DNA from: Thermosipho melanesiensis BI429
GTDB taxonomy: Bacteria > Thermotogota > Thermotogae > Thermotogales > Fervidobacteriaceae
Direction: 5' to 3'
Length of the DNA: 64,000 nucleotides
NCBI RefSeq assembly: GCF_000016905.1
Contig: NC_009616.1
Location: 1,851,239 to 1,915,238, forward strand
Shown one piece after another: positions 44,911 through 53,853 of this stretch. The stretch's first letter is position 1, and every line of letters begins with the position of its first letter. The notes beneath the pieces are model-generated. The model was not told where the DNA came from, made no database searches, and worked only from the letters and a program-made list of their open reading frames with translations. Both the position numbers and the translations under genes were made by a program.

Positions 44911-45882
44911 CTACAGTCCAAACACTTCAAATACTTTTTTAATTATATCACGCCTCATAGCTAAATCCGCATGAGTTGCTTTAAAATAAACATTTGTTTC
45001 CCCACACGCTTGTGCACTTACTACAGGAACCATTCCATCATTTTCCAAAAAAACAGAATTTTCTGGGAAAAAGTTATCCATAACATATTTTAAAAAATAC
45101 AAGCCAATGAAACTTGGAATATTAGTATCTAATATTTTATCAAAATCGCTAATAGAAAAATCAAGATGTCCAACAAAATTTACTACCTTAACCCCATCAG
45201 GAATTTCTAGATAACTATTTCCAAAAAAAAGGTATTTATAGTTTGGAGCCACAATATATCCTTTAAAAAAATTTGCCATAACCAATGCGACTTTAATCAA
45301 TTCAATTTTTCTATTTTGAAAAATCTTAAAATAATTCCCATCTACCATACACAACTGAGCAAGTGGTGAACCTAAATGTGGTGTTCCTGCAAATACTATC
45401 ATATTAACCTTTTTAGAAAAATTCACATATTGTAAAGCATATCTTAATAAAAGCCCACCCATGCTATGGGCATAGACATAAAAATTATCAAAATTCTTTG
45501 TAAGCTCAACTAATTTTTTAGCTGTCTCCTCAAGTGGAACATTCAAACTAGGATAAAGAAAAAAGTAAATCCCAACATCTTCTGGACATTCTTCTTTAAA
45601 TGCATTAATCATATTTTCCTTGTAAAAATCTATTTCTTCATCAATTTCCCTAGGAGAAATTCCGTGAATTAAAATAAGTTTTTTCCTTCCATCCTTTATT
45701 TTTATTAACTTTGGTGCAAAAGGCTTCCATTTCCTTTTTTTTACCTCACTATATTCAAAAAAGGGGTTAATATTTATATCCAAACTTCTAAAAATCACAA
45801 CCCCCTTGTATTTGTATTCATATAGTGTGTTAGAAAAAAAGAGCGAAACTATTAACAAAAGCAAAAGAGAAAACTTCTTCAA
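44911..45882 (-). CDS. Exported alpha/beta-hydrolase (lipase/esterase-like)
   Basis: A 323-residue protein with a Sec signal peptide (MKKFSLLLLLIVSLFFSNT). KKLILIHGIS is the oxyanion loop and YAHSMGGLLLRYAL the nucleophile elbow (Ser). AGTPHLGSPLAQL is typical of PGAP1-like or triacylglycerol lipases. LENDGMVPVVSA offers the acid and KATHADLAM the catalytic His. The substrate is unknown; a membrane-lipid or ester hydrolase outside the cytoplasm is likely. It overlaps the sirtuin gene by ATGA. Confidence 0.82.
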   Translation of the reverse strand: MKKFSLLLLLIVSLFFSNTLYEYKYKGVVIFRSLDININPFFEYSEVKKRKWKPFAPKLIKIKDGRKKLILIHGISPREIDEEIDFYKENMINAFKEECPEDVGIYFFLYPSLNVPLEETAKKLVELTKNFDNFYVYAHSMGGLLLRYALQYVNFSKKVNMIVFAGTPHLGSPLAQLCMVDGNYFKIFQNRKIELIKVALVMANFFKGYIVAPNYKYLFFGNSYLEIPDGVKVVNFVGHLDFSISDFDKILDTNIPSFIGLYFLKYVMDNFFPENSVFLENDGMVPVVSAQACGETNVYFKATHADLAMRRDIIKKVFEVFGL

Positions 45883-46583
45883 TCAAACTCCTCCTCAAAG
45901 TACTTCAAGACTTTTTTTGAAAATTCTTCAACATTCATATGTAAAACAAAATCCGCAAAATTATCGTATTGGGTCTCCTCTCTATTTACAATAATTAAAA
46001 TTCCTCCTCTTTCCTTAACATAAACAGGAAAATTTGATGCGGGATAGACCTGCAGAGAAGTTCCCATAACTAACAAAGTTTCAGCCTTATCAAGTAGTTC
46101 AAAGACCCTGTCTATATCATTGACAGGCTCACCAAAAAACACAATATCTGGTCTTATTAATCCTCCACAACTACAAATATATTCTTTTGGAAAGGAATAT
46201 TTTCTTTCACATTCTTCACAATAAAAATGAGTAGCATTACCATGTAATTCTATAACATTTCTTGACCCTGCTTTATTATGCAGGTCATCAATATTTTGAG
46301 TAATAACTCCAAGTAAATATCCCATTTCTTCAAGCTCTGCCAAAAGTTTATGTGACATATTGTAATTTGCTTTGTACATTTTCGGAAATTCTTTTTTAAT
46401 ATATTCATAAAATATATCGGGATGATTTTTGAAAAACTCGTAGCTAAACAATTCATACCCGTATTCTTTATATAAACCATCTTCACTTCTAAAATCTGGA
46501 ATCCCACTACTTGTACTTATACCCGCTCCAGTAAGTGCTACAACATTACCTTCTTCTAAAATCTCTATTATATCCTCTAACAT
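45879..46583 (-). CDS. NAD-dependent protein deacetylase (sirtuin)
   Basis: A 234-residue Sir2 protein. ALTGAGISTSSGIPDFRS binds NAD and TQNIDDLHNKAG contains the conserved NID. HGNATHFYCEEC carries the catalytic His and the first zinc cysteine pair, CSCGG the second. RPDIVFFGEPV and MGTSLQVYPAS follow. It is closest to the Thermotoga-type class U deacetylase. It overlaps the chromate transporter gene by 38 nt and the lipase gene by 4 nt. Confidence 0.93.
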   Translation of the reverse strand: MLEDIIEILEEGNVVALTGAGISTSSGIPDFRSEDGLYKEYGYELFSYEFFKNHPDIFYEYIKKEFPKMYKANYNMSHKLLAELEEMGYLLGVITQNIDDLHNKAGSRNVIELHGNATHFYCEECERKYSFPKEYICSCGGLIRPDIVFFGEPVNDIDRVFELLDKAETLLVMGTSLQVYPASNFPVYVKERGGILIIVNREETQYDNFADFVLHMNVEEFSKKVLKYFEEEFD

Positions 46584-47088
46584 AATACCACCACACTAAA
46601 AATATAAATATTGGAATAGTAAAATTTTTAAAAAAATATGCTAATATAACAGATATAACTAAAATCAAAATTTTAAGAATATCCCACTTTTGCAATTTTA
46701 CCATTGAATAGACAACACCTAAAACAAGTCCTAAAATAGATCCATAAATTCCACTAAAAAATGGATGAAGAACTTGAGAATATTTTCCAACTATAGTCCC
46801 TGCTAATACGACGACCCAAACTGGAGGAAGTAATACACCAAATACCGCAGAAATTATTCCCCATATCCCTAACAACTCTTCGCCAATTAAAATAGCTATA
46901 TTAATTGCAATAGGACCTGGCATAGACTGCGCCAAAGATAAAATTGTGGAAAATTTTTCTTCATCTATATATTTTGAAAATTTTTTCTTAAATACAGGAA
47001 CCATTGCATAACCTCCGCCCAACGTTAAAGCAGAAGTTACGAAAAACTTTATGAAAATCTCCCAGACTTTAGAATAACTGCTCTTCAT
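46546..47088 (-). CDS. Chromate-transporter-family half protein (ChrA domain)
   Basis: About 180 residues, one CHR domain. KFFVTSALTLGGGYAMVPVFKK and SLAQSMPGPIAINIAILIG, with about six membrane segments, mark the family. Short-form CHR proteins usually come as adjacent pairs that form a heterodimer; only one is present here. ATGs at 47094 and 47088 are both possible, the second with better Shine-Dalgarno spacing. It overlaps xseB by about 20 nt. The transported anion is unknown. Confidence 0.82.
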   Translation of the reverse strand: MKSSYSKVWEIFIKFFVTSALTLGGGYAMVPVFKKKFSKYIDEEKFSTILSLAQSMPGPIAINIAILIGEELLGIWGIISAVFGVLLPPVWVVVLAGTIVGKYSQVLHPFFSGIYGSILGLVLGVVYSMVKLQKWDILKILILVISVILAYFFKNFTIPIFIFLVWWYYVRGYNRDFRRR

Positions 47089-47338
47089 TCTCATTTTCCA
47101 AACTCTCCAAAAATTCTTTATATCTTCTATCTATTTCTTCTTTTTCATTTTTAAAGTTAATAAGCTTTTTTCTGGCAATAGAAAGCAAGTCCACTGCTTT
47201 CCCATACAATTTTAAAGCAATTTCTATATCCACATCATTCTGATGAAAATAACTTTTTATCCTTTCTATTTTTTCAATAAGCTCATTAAATTCTAACTTC
47301 TCCATTTCTTCAACTTCTAAAGAGAGTATGTCCTCCAT
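47069..47338 (-). CDS. xseB: Exodeoxyribonuclease VII small subunit
   Basis: An 89-residue helical protein. MEKLEFNELIEKIERIKSYF, DVDIEIALKLYGKAVDLLSI and a C-terminal acidic tail match XseB. The frame opens at 47383, but the ATG at 47338 has AGGAGG 7 nt upstream. It overlaps xseA by 29 nt, the usual partner. Confidence 0.88.
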   Translation of the reverse strand: MEDILSLEVEEMEKLEFNELIEKIERIKSYFHQNDVDIEIALKLYGKAVDLLSIARKKLINFKNEKEEIDRRYKEFLESLENENEEQLF

Positions 47339-48755
47339 ATAATTCCTCCTTCTTTTTCTTTTTTTCATTAGATATTTTTGCATTTATCTTCCCATCTTTC
47401 AAGTATATTTCAATCTTTTCTCCCATTCTCAATTTTCTTACGCTACTAATCTTTTTTCTACCTTTCATAACAATTGCACCACCAAACAATAGCGGCGCAA
47501 GCTCTTCTTTTTTCAGCAATTCCTGAAAAATTTGATTTAACAATGCTTCTTTATTTGAAATTTTCAATGCAAAATCTTTTTCTATCAACTTAGCATAACC
47601 TATTAATTCTCCCTTTTTTGCATTTAAATTACCCTCCATTCTCTGAGAAATAAAACTCAAAAAGTCTTCAGATATTTTTCTACTTGAAAATTCAAAAATA
47701 TAATTTAAATGATTTTTTAAATTTTCATAATAATTTTCAAATAAATCTTCATAACCTAAAAAAGTTACTTTGAGAGTTTTGTTAATATAATCAACTAATT
47801 GAGTATTTAGCAAAGTACTTATATTTTTCAAAATATTCATCATTAAAAGCTTCAAATCATTCCAATTATCATCTATTTGTCTCACATTATCATCTATTTG
47901 TCTAGAAATTGCCCTAGCTACTTCCGTTGGAGTTGCAAATCGTTTCCAAGCAACGTAGTCCGGTATTGTAAAATCTCGTTCATGACCAATTCCAGATAAA
48001 ACAGGACAATAATTATTAAAATTAGCAATTTCTACACCAAGAGCTAAATCGTCAAAATACATTAAATCACTCTTTGCACCACCACCCCTTGCTATTACAA
48101 CAACATTATAATCAATGTTGGATCTTTTTATTCTCTCCAATGCTAAAATAATTCCCGCAGCAGTATTAGCACCTTGCATAGGTGATTCATAAAGATGAAC
48201 TATTGGTTGGTAAAGATACCCAACTTTCAAATTTTTTAAAAAATCCTCATATCCAGCTGCTGTTTTAGAAGAAATTACCGCAATCTTTTTTATTGGTGGA
48301 AGCTCAGACAAATCATGCTTTTCAAGCATTAGTAAATTCCTCAACTTTAATTCTCTTAAAATTTCTTTTTTTCTTTTTTCTATTTCAGACTCTCCAACAG
48401 GTGCTATTGTGTCTGCAAAAAACGTAAAACTCATCCTATCTTTATAAAAGGATAATTTTCCTTGAAAAATCCACTTTTTCCCCACTAATCCCTTTGCATT
48501 TCTTAATCCAATGGCAGCTAACATTCTAGGATACATGTACTTTGGAATATATACAGTAATTTCGATATTCCTCGTTCCATTTCTAACTGGATACGTTTGT
48601 GAAACATCAATATATAATCCACTAGAATGTATATTTGCTCTTACAACATCGGCATAAAATCTAAATGTTTCACTTGTAAGGCCCGTAGAATCTATTACCC
48701 TGGTTACATATTCATTTAATTCAATCAAATCCTTAAACTCCCTCATCACTCCCAC
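47310..48755 (-). CDS. xseA: Exodeoxyribonuclease VII large subunit
   Basis: A 481-residue subunit. An OB-fold N-terminal half is followed by the nuclease core with KIAVISSKTAAGYEDFLKNL, VVVIARGGGAKSDLMYFDDL, GHERDFTIPDYVAWKRFATPTEVA and a long helical C-terminus. ExoVII degrades single-stranded DNA. The start is a GTG at 48755 overlapping the polA end by 10 nt, with an ATG at 48746 as the alternative. It lies between polA and xseB, so DNA repair functions cluster here. Confidence 0.92.
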   Translation of the reverse strand: MGVMREFKDLIELNEYVTRVIDSTGLTSETFRFYADVVRANIHSSGLYIDVSQTYPVRNGTRNIEITVYIPKYMYPRMLAAIGLRNAKGLVGKKWIFQGKLSFYKDRMSFTFFADTIAPVGESEIEKRKKEILRELKLRNLLMLEKHDLSELPPIKKIAVISSKTAAGYEDFLKNLKVGYLYQPIVHLYESPMQGANTAAGIILALERIKRSNIDYNVVVIARGGGAKSDLMYFDDLALGVEIANFNNYCPVLSGIGHERDFTIPDYVAWKRFATPTEVARAISRQIDDNVRQIDDNWNDLKLLMMNILKNISTLLNTQLVDYINKTLKVTFLGYEDLFENYYENLKNHLNYIFEFSSRKISEDFLSFISQRMEGNLNAKKGELIGYAKLIEKDFALKISNKEALLNQIFQELLKKEELAPLLFGGAIVMKGRKKISSVRKLRMGEKIEIYLKDGKINAKISNEKKKKKEELYGGHTLFRS

Positions 48756-51418
48756 TCTCTTCCTTCATATAAATCCACTTTTAATGGAACTTTTAGCTTA
48801 ACAGCATTCTCCATTTTATCTTTTATTATCTCCTTTACAATCTGTAATTCGTCAAAAGGTACCTCAAATACCAGTTCATCATGAACTTGTAAAATCAGTT
48901 TTGTTTTCAAACTATTCCTTTTTAACTCATTATGAACCTTTACCATTGCAATTTTAATAATGTCAGCGGCAGTTCCTTGTACAGGAGTGTTTATAGCAAT
49001 TCTCTCTCCCTCTTGAATTAAATTTTTATTTTTTAACTTAAGCTGTGGAATAAACCTCTTCCTTCCAAACAAGGTTTTTACAAAACCATTTTTTTTAGCA
49101 AAATCTATTGTTTTCTTAATAAATTCAAATACACCTTGATAATATTTAAAATAATTATCTATTATCTTTTTTGTTTCATTCACATTTAATCCTATTCGTC
49201 TTGAAAGACCATATGGCGAAATACCATAAATTATTGCAAAATTAATCATTTTACCTATTCTTCTCATATCTTCAGTAACCATTAATTCAGATACATTAAA
49301 TATCTTCGAAGCAGTAATTGTATGTATATCATAATCATTTTCAAATGCATCTAACAATTTTTCATCCTCGCTCATATGTGCTAACACTCTCAATTCTATT
49401 TGAGAATAATCTGCTCCAACAATATACCAATTTTCAAATTGAGGTTTAACAGCATGTCTAATTTCTTTCCCTTCTTCACTCCTAGTAGGCAAATTTTGAA
49501 GATTTGGAGCTGAACTACTCAACCTCCCAGTCGAAGTACCTGTTTGATGAAAACTAGAATGTACTCTATTTGTTGTGATATTAACACTACTAGGTATAGA
49601 ATCTACGTACGTACTTTTTAACTTTTGAAATTTTCTGTATTCCAGGATTAATCGCGCGATTTCATAATCTTTAGCAAGTTCCTCTAAAACTTCCGCATTT
49701 GTTGAATTTCTACCAGTTGCTGTTTTTTTAACTATAGGAAGTTTCAATTTCTCAAAAAGTATTTCCGCAACTTGTTTTGAAGAATTTATATTAAACTGTT
49801 CACCAGAAATTTCAAATATTTTTTCTTCCAACTTTTTCATTTCTTCTTCATATCTTTTAGATAACTCTTTTAAATAATCAACATCAAAATAAACCCCGTT
49901 CAACTCCATCTGAGCCAAAACATTTATTAATGGCATCTCTATATTGTAAAAGAGTTCTTTCATTTCACCTATGTACTTACTCAAATAGCTATAAAGTCTG
50001 AATGTAATATCTACATCCTCACAAGAATACTCCGCAGCTTTTTCTATTGAGATAAAAGAAAAATCGTTACCAAACAATGGCATATTGTTGTCTACTAACT
50101 CCTCAAAACTTATCATTTTATACCCCAGATACTTTAAAGCTAACTCTTCAAGGTTGTACCTTCTCTCTTCCGGATTGATAAGATATGCTGCAACCATTGT
50201 ATCAAAGTGTGGAATTTGTGGTTCAATTCCATTTACCATAAATACCTTATAATCAAATTTTAAATTCTGTCCAACTATATTATATCTTTCACATTCCAAA
50301 ATTTCCTTTAAAAATTTTAAAACTATTTCTTTAGTTAAATTATTCTCACTTACATGTGAAATGGGAATATAATACGCTTCACCCTCATTAGTAGAAATAG
50401 AAACACCTACAAGTTTTGCACTAAATGGATCAAGTGAGGTTGTTTCCGTATCTATGGAAAAAGTTTTAACTTCATCAATTCTTTTTCTCAACTTAGATAA
50501 TTCCTTCTCAGAATTGACTATTGTATACTTTTTTTCAAACTCTTCTTTTAAACCTAATTCTTTTATAATAGAAGAAAATTCATATTTTTTCAACACAACT
50601 AAAAGCTTTTTTGAATCATAACCTTTGTATATTAAATCTTCGATGTTTACGTCTAAAGGAACATCGTATATAAGTTGAACTAATTGTCTACTTTTTTCTA
50701 AGCTCTCGGTTGCATTTTCTAATAATTTTTGCAACTTTTCTGTAAGTAATTTTTTATTTTTCAAAACCTCATCAATTGTTCCGTACTTTTTAAGTAGCGA
50801 AACAGCTGTCTTTTTCCCAATACCTTTAACTCCAGGAATGTTATCGATTTGATCACCCACAAGTGAAAGATAATCACCAAATTGCTCGGGAAAAACTCCA
50901 TATTTTTCAAAAACCTTTTTTCTATCGTACAATACTAACTCAGTAATACCCCTTTCTATTCGCCAAACATAAACCTTTTCATCAACAAGTTGCAATAAGT
51001 CTTTATCACCAGTGATTATATTCACCTTCTCAAAGGCATTGCAGAACCTTTTTGCAATAGTTGCAATTATATCATCTGCCTCATATCCCAATAACTTTAA
51101 AACCTTCACACCAAATGCATCAACAAATTCTTCAATGTATGGCAGTTGCTCTAATATAAGATCTGGTGTTTCTGGTCTATTTGATTTATAATCTTTTAAA
51201 ATCTCCTTTCTTTTTTTACTTCCACCTTTGGAATCCAAAATAAAAGCACAAGCATCTTTTTCCATATTAACATGCTCTTTTAAAAACTTTATTAACATCT
51301 TTGCAATTCCATACAATGCATTTGTATGCATTCCAGTAGAAGTTTTTAAGAATTGATCTATTGCATAAAATGCTCTATATACCAATCCCGTACCATCAAA
51401 AAGAAATAGTTCCCTCAT
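48746..51418 (-). CDS. polA: DNA polymerase I
   Basis: An 890-residue three-domain enzyme. The N-terminal 5' nuclease contains ACAFILDSKGG and LLGYEADDIIAT. A full 3'-5' exonuclease follows, with all three motifs: IDTETTSLDP, GQNLKFDYKV and YSCEDVDIT. The polymerase domain has DYSQIELRVLAH (motif A), RRIGKMINFAIIYGISPYGL (motif B) and QVHDELVFEVP (motif C). Proofreading is therefore probably active, unlike in Taq. It overlaps the AhpD-like gene by 23 nt and xseA by 10 nt. Confidence 0.97.
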   Translation of the reverse strand: MRELFLFDGTGLVYRAFYAIDQFLKTSTGMHTNALYGIAKMLIKFLKEHVNMEKDACAFILDSKGGSKKRKEILKDYKSNRPETPDLILEQLPYIEEFVDAFGVKVLKLLGYEADDIIATIAKRFCNAFEKVNIITGDKDLLQLVDEKVYVWRIERGITELVLYDRKKVFEKYGVFPEQFGDYLSLVGDQIDNIPGVKGIGKKTAVSLLKKYGTIDEVLKNKKLLTEKLQKLLENATESLEKSRQLVQLIYDVPLDVNIEDLIYKGYDSKKLLVVLKKYEFSSIIKELGLKEEFEKKYTIVNSEKELSKLRKRIDEVKTFSIDTETTSLDPFSAKLVGVSISTNEGEAYYIPISHVSENNLTKEIVLKFLKEILECERYNIVGQNLKFDYKVFMVNGIEPQIPHFDTMVAAYLINPEERRYNLEELALKYLGYKMISFEELVDNNMPLFGNDFSFISIEKAAEYSCEDVDITFRLYSYLSKYIGEMKELFYNIEMPLINVLAQMELNGVYFDVDYLKELSKRYEEEMKKLEEKIFEISGEQFNINSSKQVAEILFEKLKLPIVKKTATGRNSTNAEVLEELAKDYEIARLILEYRKFQKLKSTYVDSIPSSVNITTNRVHSSFHQTGTSTGRLSSSAPNLQNLPTRSEEGKEIRHAVKPQFENWYIVGADYSQIELRVLAHMSEDEKLLDAFENDYDIHTITASKIFNVSELMVTEDMRRIGKMINFAIIYGISPYGLSRRIGLNVNETKKIIDNYFKYYQGVFEFIKKTIDFAKKNGFVKTLFGRKRFIPQLKLKNKNLIQEGERIAINTPVQGTAADIIKIAMVKVHNELKRNSLKTKLILQVHDELVFEVPFDELQIVKEIIKDKMENAVKLKVPLKVDLYEGREWE

Positions 51419-51761
51419 TTTTTTGCATCTCCCTAATTTCTTGCAATGTACTTACCGCACGTCTAAGGTGTGGAATAACTATAGAACCACCAACAATTAA
51501 AGCCACATCAAAAGCTTCAAAGAATTCTTCATCACGTACTCCATTTTCTACACATTTTATAATATGATAAGTTATACAATCGTCACACCTCAACACCATA
51601 GATGCAACTAATCCTAATAATTCTTTAGTTTTACTATCCAAAGCACCATTTTTGTAAACATTACCATCTAAATTAAAAAACCTTTTTGTATTTAAAGTAC
51701 CAGATTCCAAGATTTTTTCATTCATTTTTTCTCTAAACTCTTTAAATTCTTTTAACTCCAT
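51396..51761 (-). CDS. Carboxymuconolactone-decarboxylase-family (AhpD-like) protein
   Basis: A 121-residue helical protein with ELLGLVASMVLRCDDCITYH. The CxxC and downstream His match the AhpD-type peroxidase or disulfide-reductase core, and GVRDEEFFEAFDVALIVGGS completes the domain. A role in thiol-based peroxide handling is likely from the family but not proven. It overlaps the start of polA. Confidence 0.87.
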   Translation of the reverse strand: MELKEFKEFREKMNEKILESGTLNTKRFFNLDGNVYKNGALDSKTKELLGLVASMVLRCDDCITYHIIKCVENGVRDEEFFEAFDVALIVGGSIVIPHLRRAVSTLQEIREMQKNEGTISF

Positions 51762-51762
51762 T

Positions 51763-53850
51763 TTATTCCCCCCTCAACTCATATGTAAAAATTATTTCAT
51801 CCCCATCAGATAGCGGTTCTGTAAAATACGCATCTTTACCGTTTTTCAAAAGTTTGTATGTTTTTATATTTTTTAGGTTTACATTTAACTTACTGAATAT
51901 ATCAGCCAAAATTATCCCCCCGCCATCTTCGGAATAAGTAGAATATATTTTATCACCATTCTTTATCTCATATTCTTTGCTCACCAATACACCATTTACT
52001 TCATATAATAGTGTATCTTTTTCTATCACTTCTTCTCTACCATTTAGAATAACCTTCACCCTCTTTGTCTCGCCTTCAGTTATATCTTTAATTTTCAAAG
52101 GTTTTACATCTATAACTACTTTTAACACATCTCCAGGGTTAACTTGATTTTTATCAGATAATTCCAAATCACCTTTTAGGATTCTTACCTTCCCCACTTT
52201 TTTTTCAAAGTATATGTCGTTATAAAAAAACTCTACAGTCCCTAAATTTTCTTCAAGTTCTTCTCTAATATTCTTTACAAACACAGGATTATATTCTATC
52301 TTATCGCCATCTTTTAAAACACTATTTTCTCTAACAACATCTCCATTTAGAATAACAGGCGGTAAATAATTTTCCTTTTTATCACCAAAATCTAAAACAA
52401 TTGGTTGAACTATATCATATAAAGCATAAACCTTTTCGTTACGCTGAGATGGTTGCCCAATCACAATTCTATCACCATGTTTAACCTTATCCCTCAAAGT
52501 GGCTCTTTTGCCATTTATGTATATAGGAGCAGGTTTTGGGAGTTCTCCTTTTAAAATTTTCATCTTCCCATTAACTTCTAAAACAATAGATTCAGTGGGT
52601 TTCCCCAAAAGATCCGACATGGAATACCCGCATTGTAAAAGTACTTCACTCAACGTATGGCCTCCAGAAAAACCCACCAATTGCACTGGCTCGTCATTAA
52701 CAAAAACCTGCTCAAAAATTGTTCCACTACGCGTCAAAGCGGTATATGCAATACCTAATGGAGTTACAAATTCACTTCCAAAAATTATGCCAGTATTATC
52801 AACAATACTCAAGTTTTTGGCATTTTTTAACGATATATTATCCATTTCTACATCAAGTTTTTCTGCCAATTTTTCAACAAACCCAGGAACTTTTGCACCA
52901 CCACCTACCACCATTACAACCTGTGGTTTTTCACCATTTAAAGTTAATATCTCTTCAGAGATTTTTGTTGTAATATTTTCAAGTACAGGAGCTATTATCT
53001 TTAAAAGCTCCTCTCTTGTAACTTCTTTTTCTTTATCCAAAATATTTCTAAAGACAATTTTTTCTTCGTTTTTATTTAACCATCTCTTTAAATTCTCCGC
53101 AGTAATAAAATCAACTAAAAGTGTTTTTGTAATTGAATCTGTTATTTCGTCTCCAGCAAGTGGAACCATTCCATATGCGATAATAGTACCTTCTTTTGAA
53201 ATTGCTATATCACTTGTTCCTGCTCCAACATCAACTAATGCAATATTGAGAATCCTTAAGTCCTCAGGTACAGTAACATTAATAGCAGCGATGGGTTCTA
53301 AAGTCATATGCGTCATTGTAAGATTAACTTTTCTTAAGACCGAAACCATGGCATCAACAACTTGAACAGGTAAAAATGCAGTCACAACTTCTACTTTTGC
53401 ATTTTTTCCCTTCAATCCTTTTATTTTCTTTAACCAATTACCATCTAATTCATAACTAATAACCGAGTAACCAACACAGTACATATTTTCAGTGCCAATT
53501 TTTTGAACAGCATCATCAACAGCAGAAAGTTCTAGCCTTGTTATTAATTCTTCATCAATTTCACTTACATGCGATATATCCTCTTCATAATTACCAATTG
53601 CAGTAGTTAAAAATCTTCCTGCTAAAGCCACTGCAACCTTATCTAAAGTTAAATTATTTCTTTCCTCAAGTTCTTCTTTTACCTTTTTTACAACCCTTGC
53701 AACTTTTTCTACATCGTGTATCTGACCATCTAACATTGCACGATGTTCATGTTCTTTTATAACAATATCATGGACAACAATTTTTTCATTTTCAAAGGTT
53801 GCTAAAATTCCAGCAATTTTTCTTGTCCCAACATCTAAAGCAAATATCAA
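51763..53850 (-). CDS. Long FtsA-like actin-fold protein with C-terminal beta-grasp-like repeats
   Basis: A 695-residue protein. Residues 1-390 form an FtsA/PilM-like actin-fold ATPase: FALDVGTRKIAG (phosphate 1), an SHS2-like insertion, VDVGAGTSDIAI (phosphate 2) and VMVVGGGAKVPGF (adenosine). The C-terminal 300 residues hold about five repeats of VNG...L...V..GD.I type (INGKRATLRDKVKHGDRIVI, LNGDVVRENSVLKDGDKIEY, VNGVLVSKEYEIKNGDKIYS). They resemble ThiS/beta-grasp modules and have no membrane-targeting helix at the end. The start is TTG with GGAGGTG upstream. It is not the standard ftsA next to ftsZ. A scaffold or envelope-linked role is a guess. Confidence 0.78.
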   Translation of the reverse strand: MIFALDVGTRKIAGILATFENEKIVVHDIVIKEHEHRAMLDGQIHDVEKVARVVKKVKEELEERNNLTLDKVAVALAGRFLTTAIGNYEEDISHVSEIDEELITRLELSAVDDAVQKIGTENMYCVGYSVISYELDGNWLKKIKGLKGKNAKVEVVTAFLPVQVVDAMVSVLRKVNLTMTHMTLEPIAAINVTVPEDLRILNIALVDVGAGTSDIAISKEGTIIAYGMVPLAGDEITDSITKTLLVDFITAENLKRWLNKNEEKIVFRNILDKEKEVTREELLKIIAPVLENITTKISEEILTLNGEKPQVVMVVGGGAKVPGFVEKLAEKLDVEMDNISLKNAKNLSIVDNTGIIFGSEFVTPLGIAYTALTRSGTIFEQVFVNDEPVQLVGFSGGHTLSEVLLQCGYSMSDLLGKPTESIVLEVNGKMKILKGELPKPAPIYINGKRATLRDKVKHGDRIVIGQPSQRNEKVYALYDIVQPIVLDFGDKKENYLPPVILNGDVVRENSVLKDGDKIEYNPVFVKNIREELEENLGTVEFFYNDIYFEKKVGKVRILKGDLELSDKNQVNPGDVLKVVIDVKPLKIKDITEGETKRVKVILNGREEVIEKDTLLYEVNGVLVSKEYEIKNGDKIYSTYSEDGGGIILADIFSKLNVNLKNIKTYKLLKNGKDAYFTEPLSDGDEIIFTYELRGE

Positions 53851-53853
53851 AAT

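Noticed and set aside
52499..53365. Long plus-strand open frame of 288 codons
   Set aside because: It is the antisense of the FtsA-like gene, with no recognisable family and biased composition.
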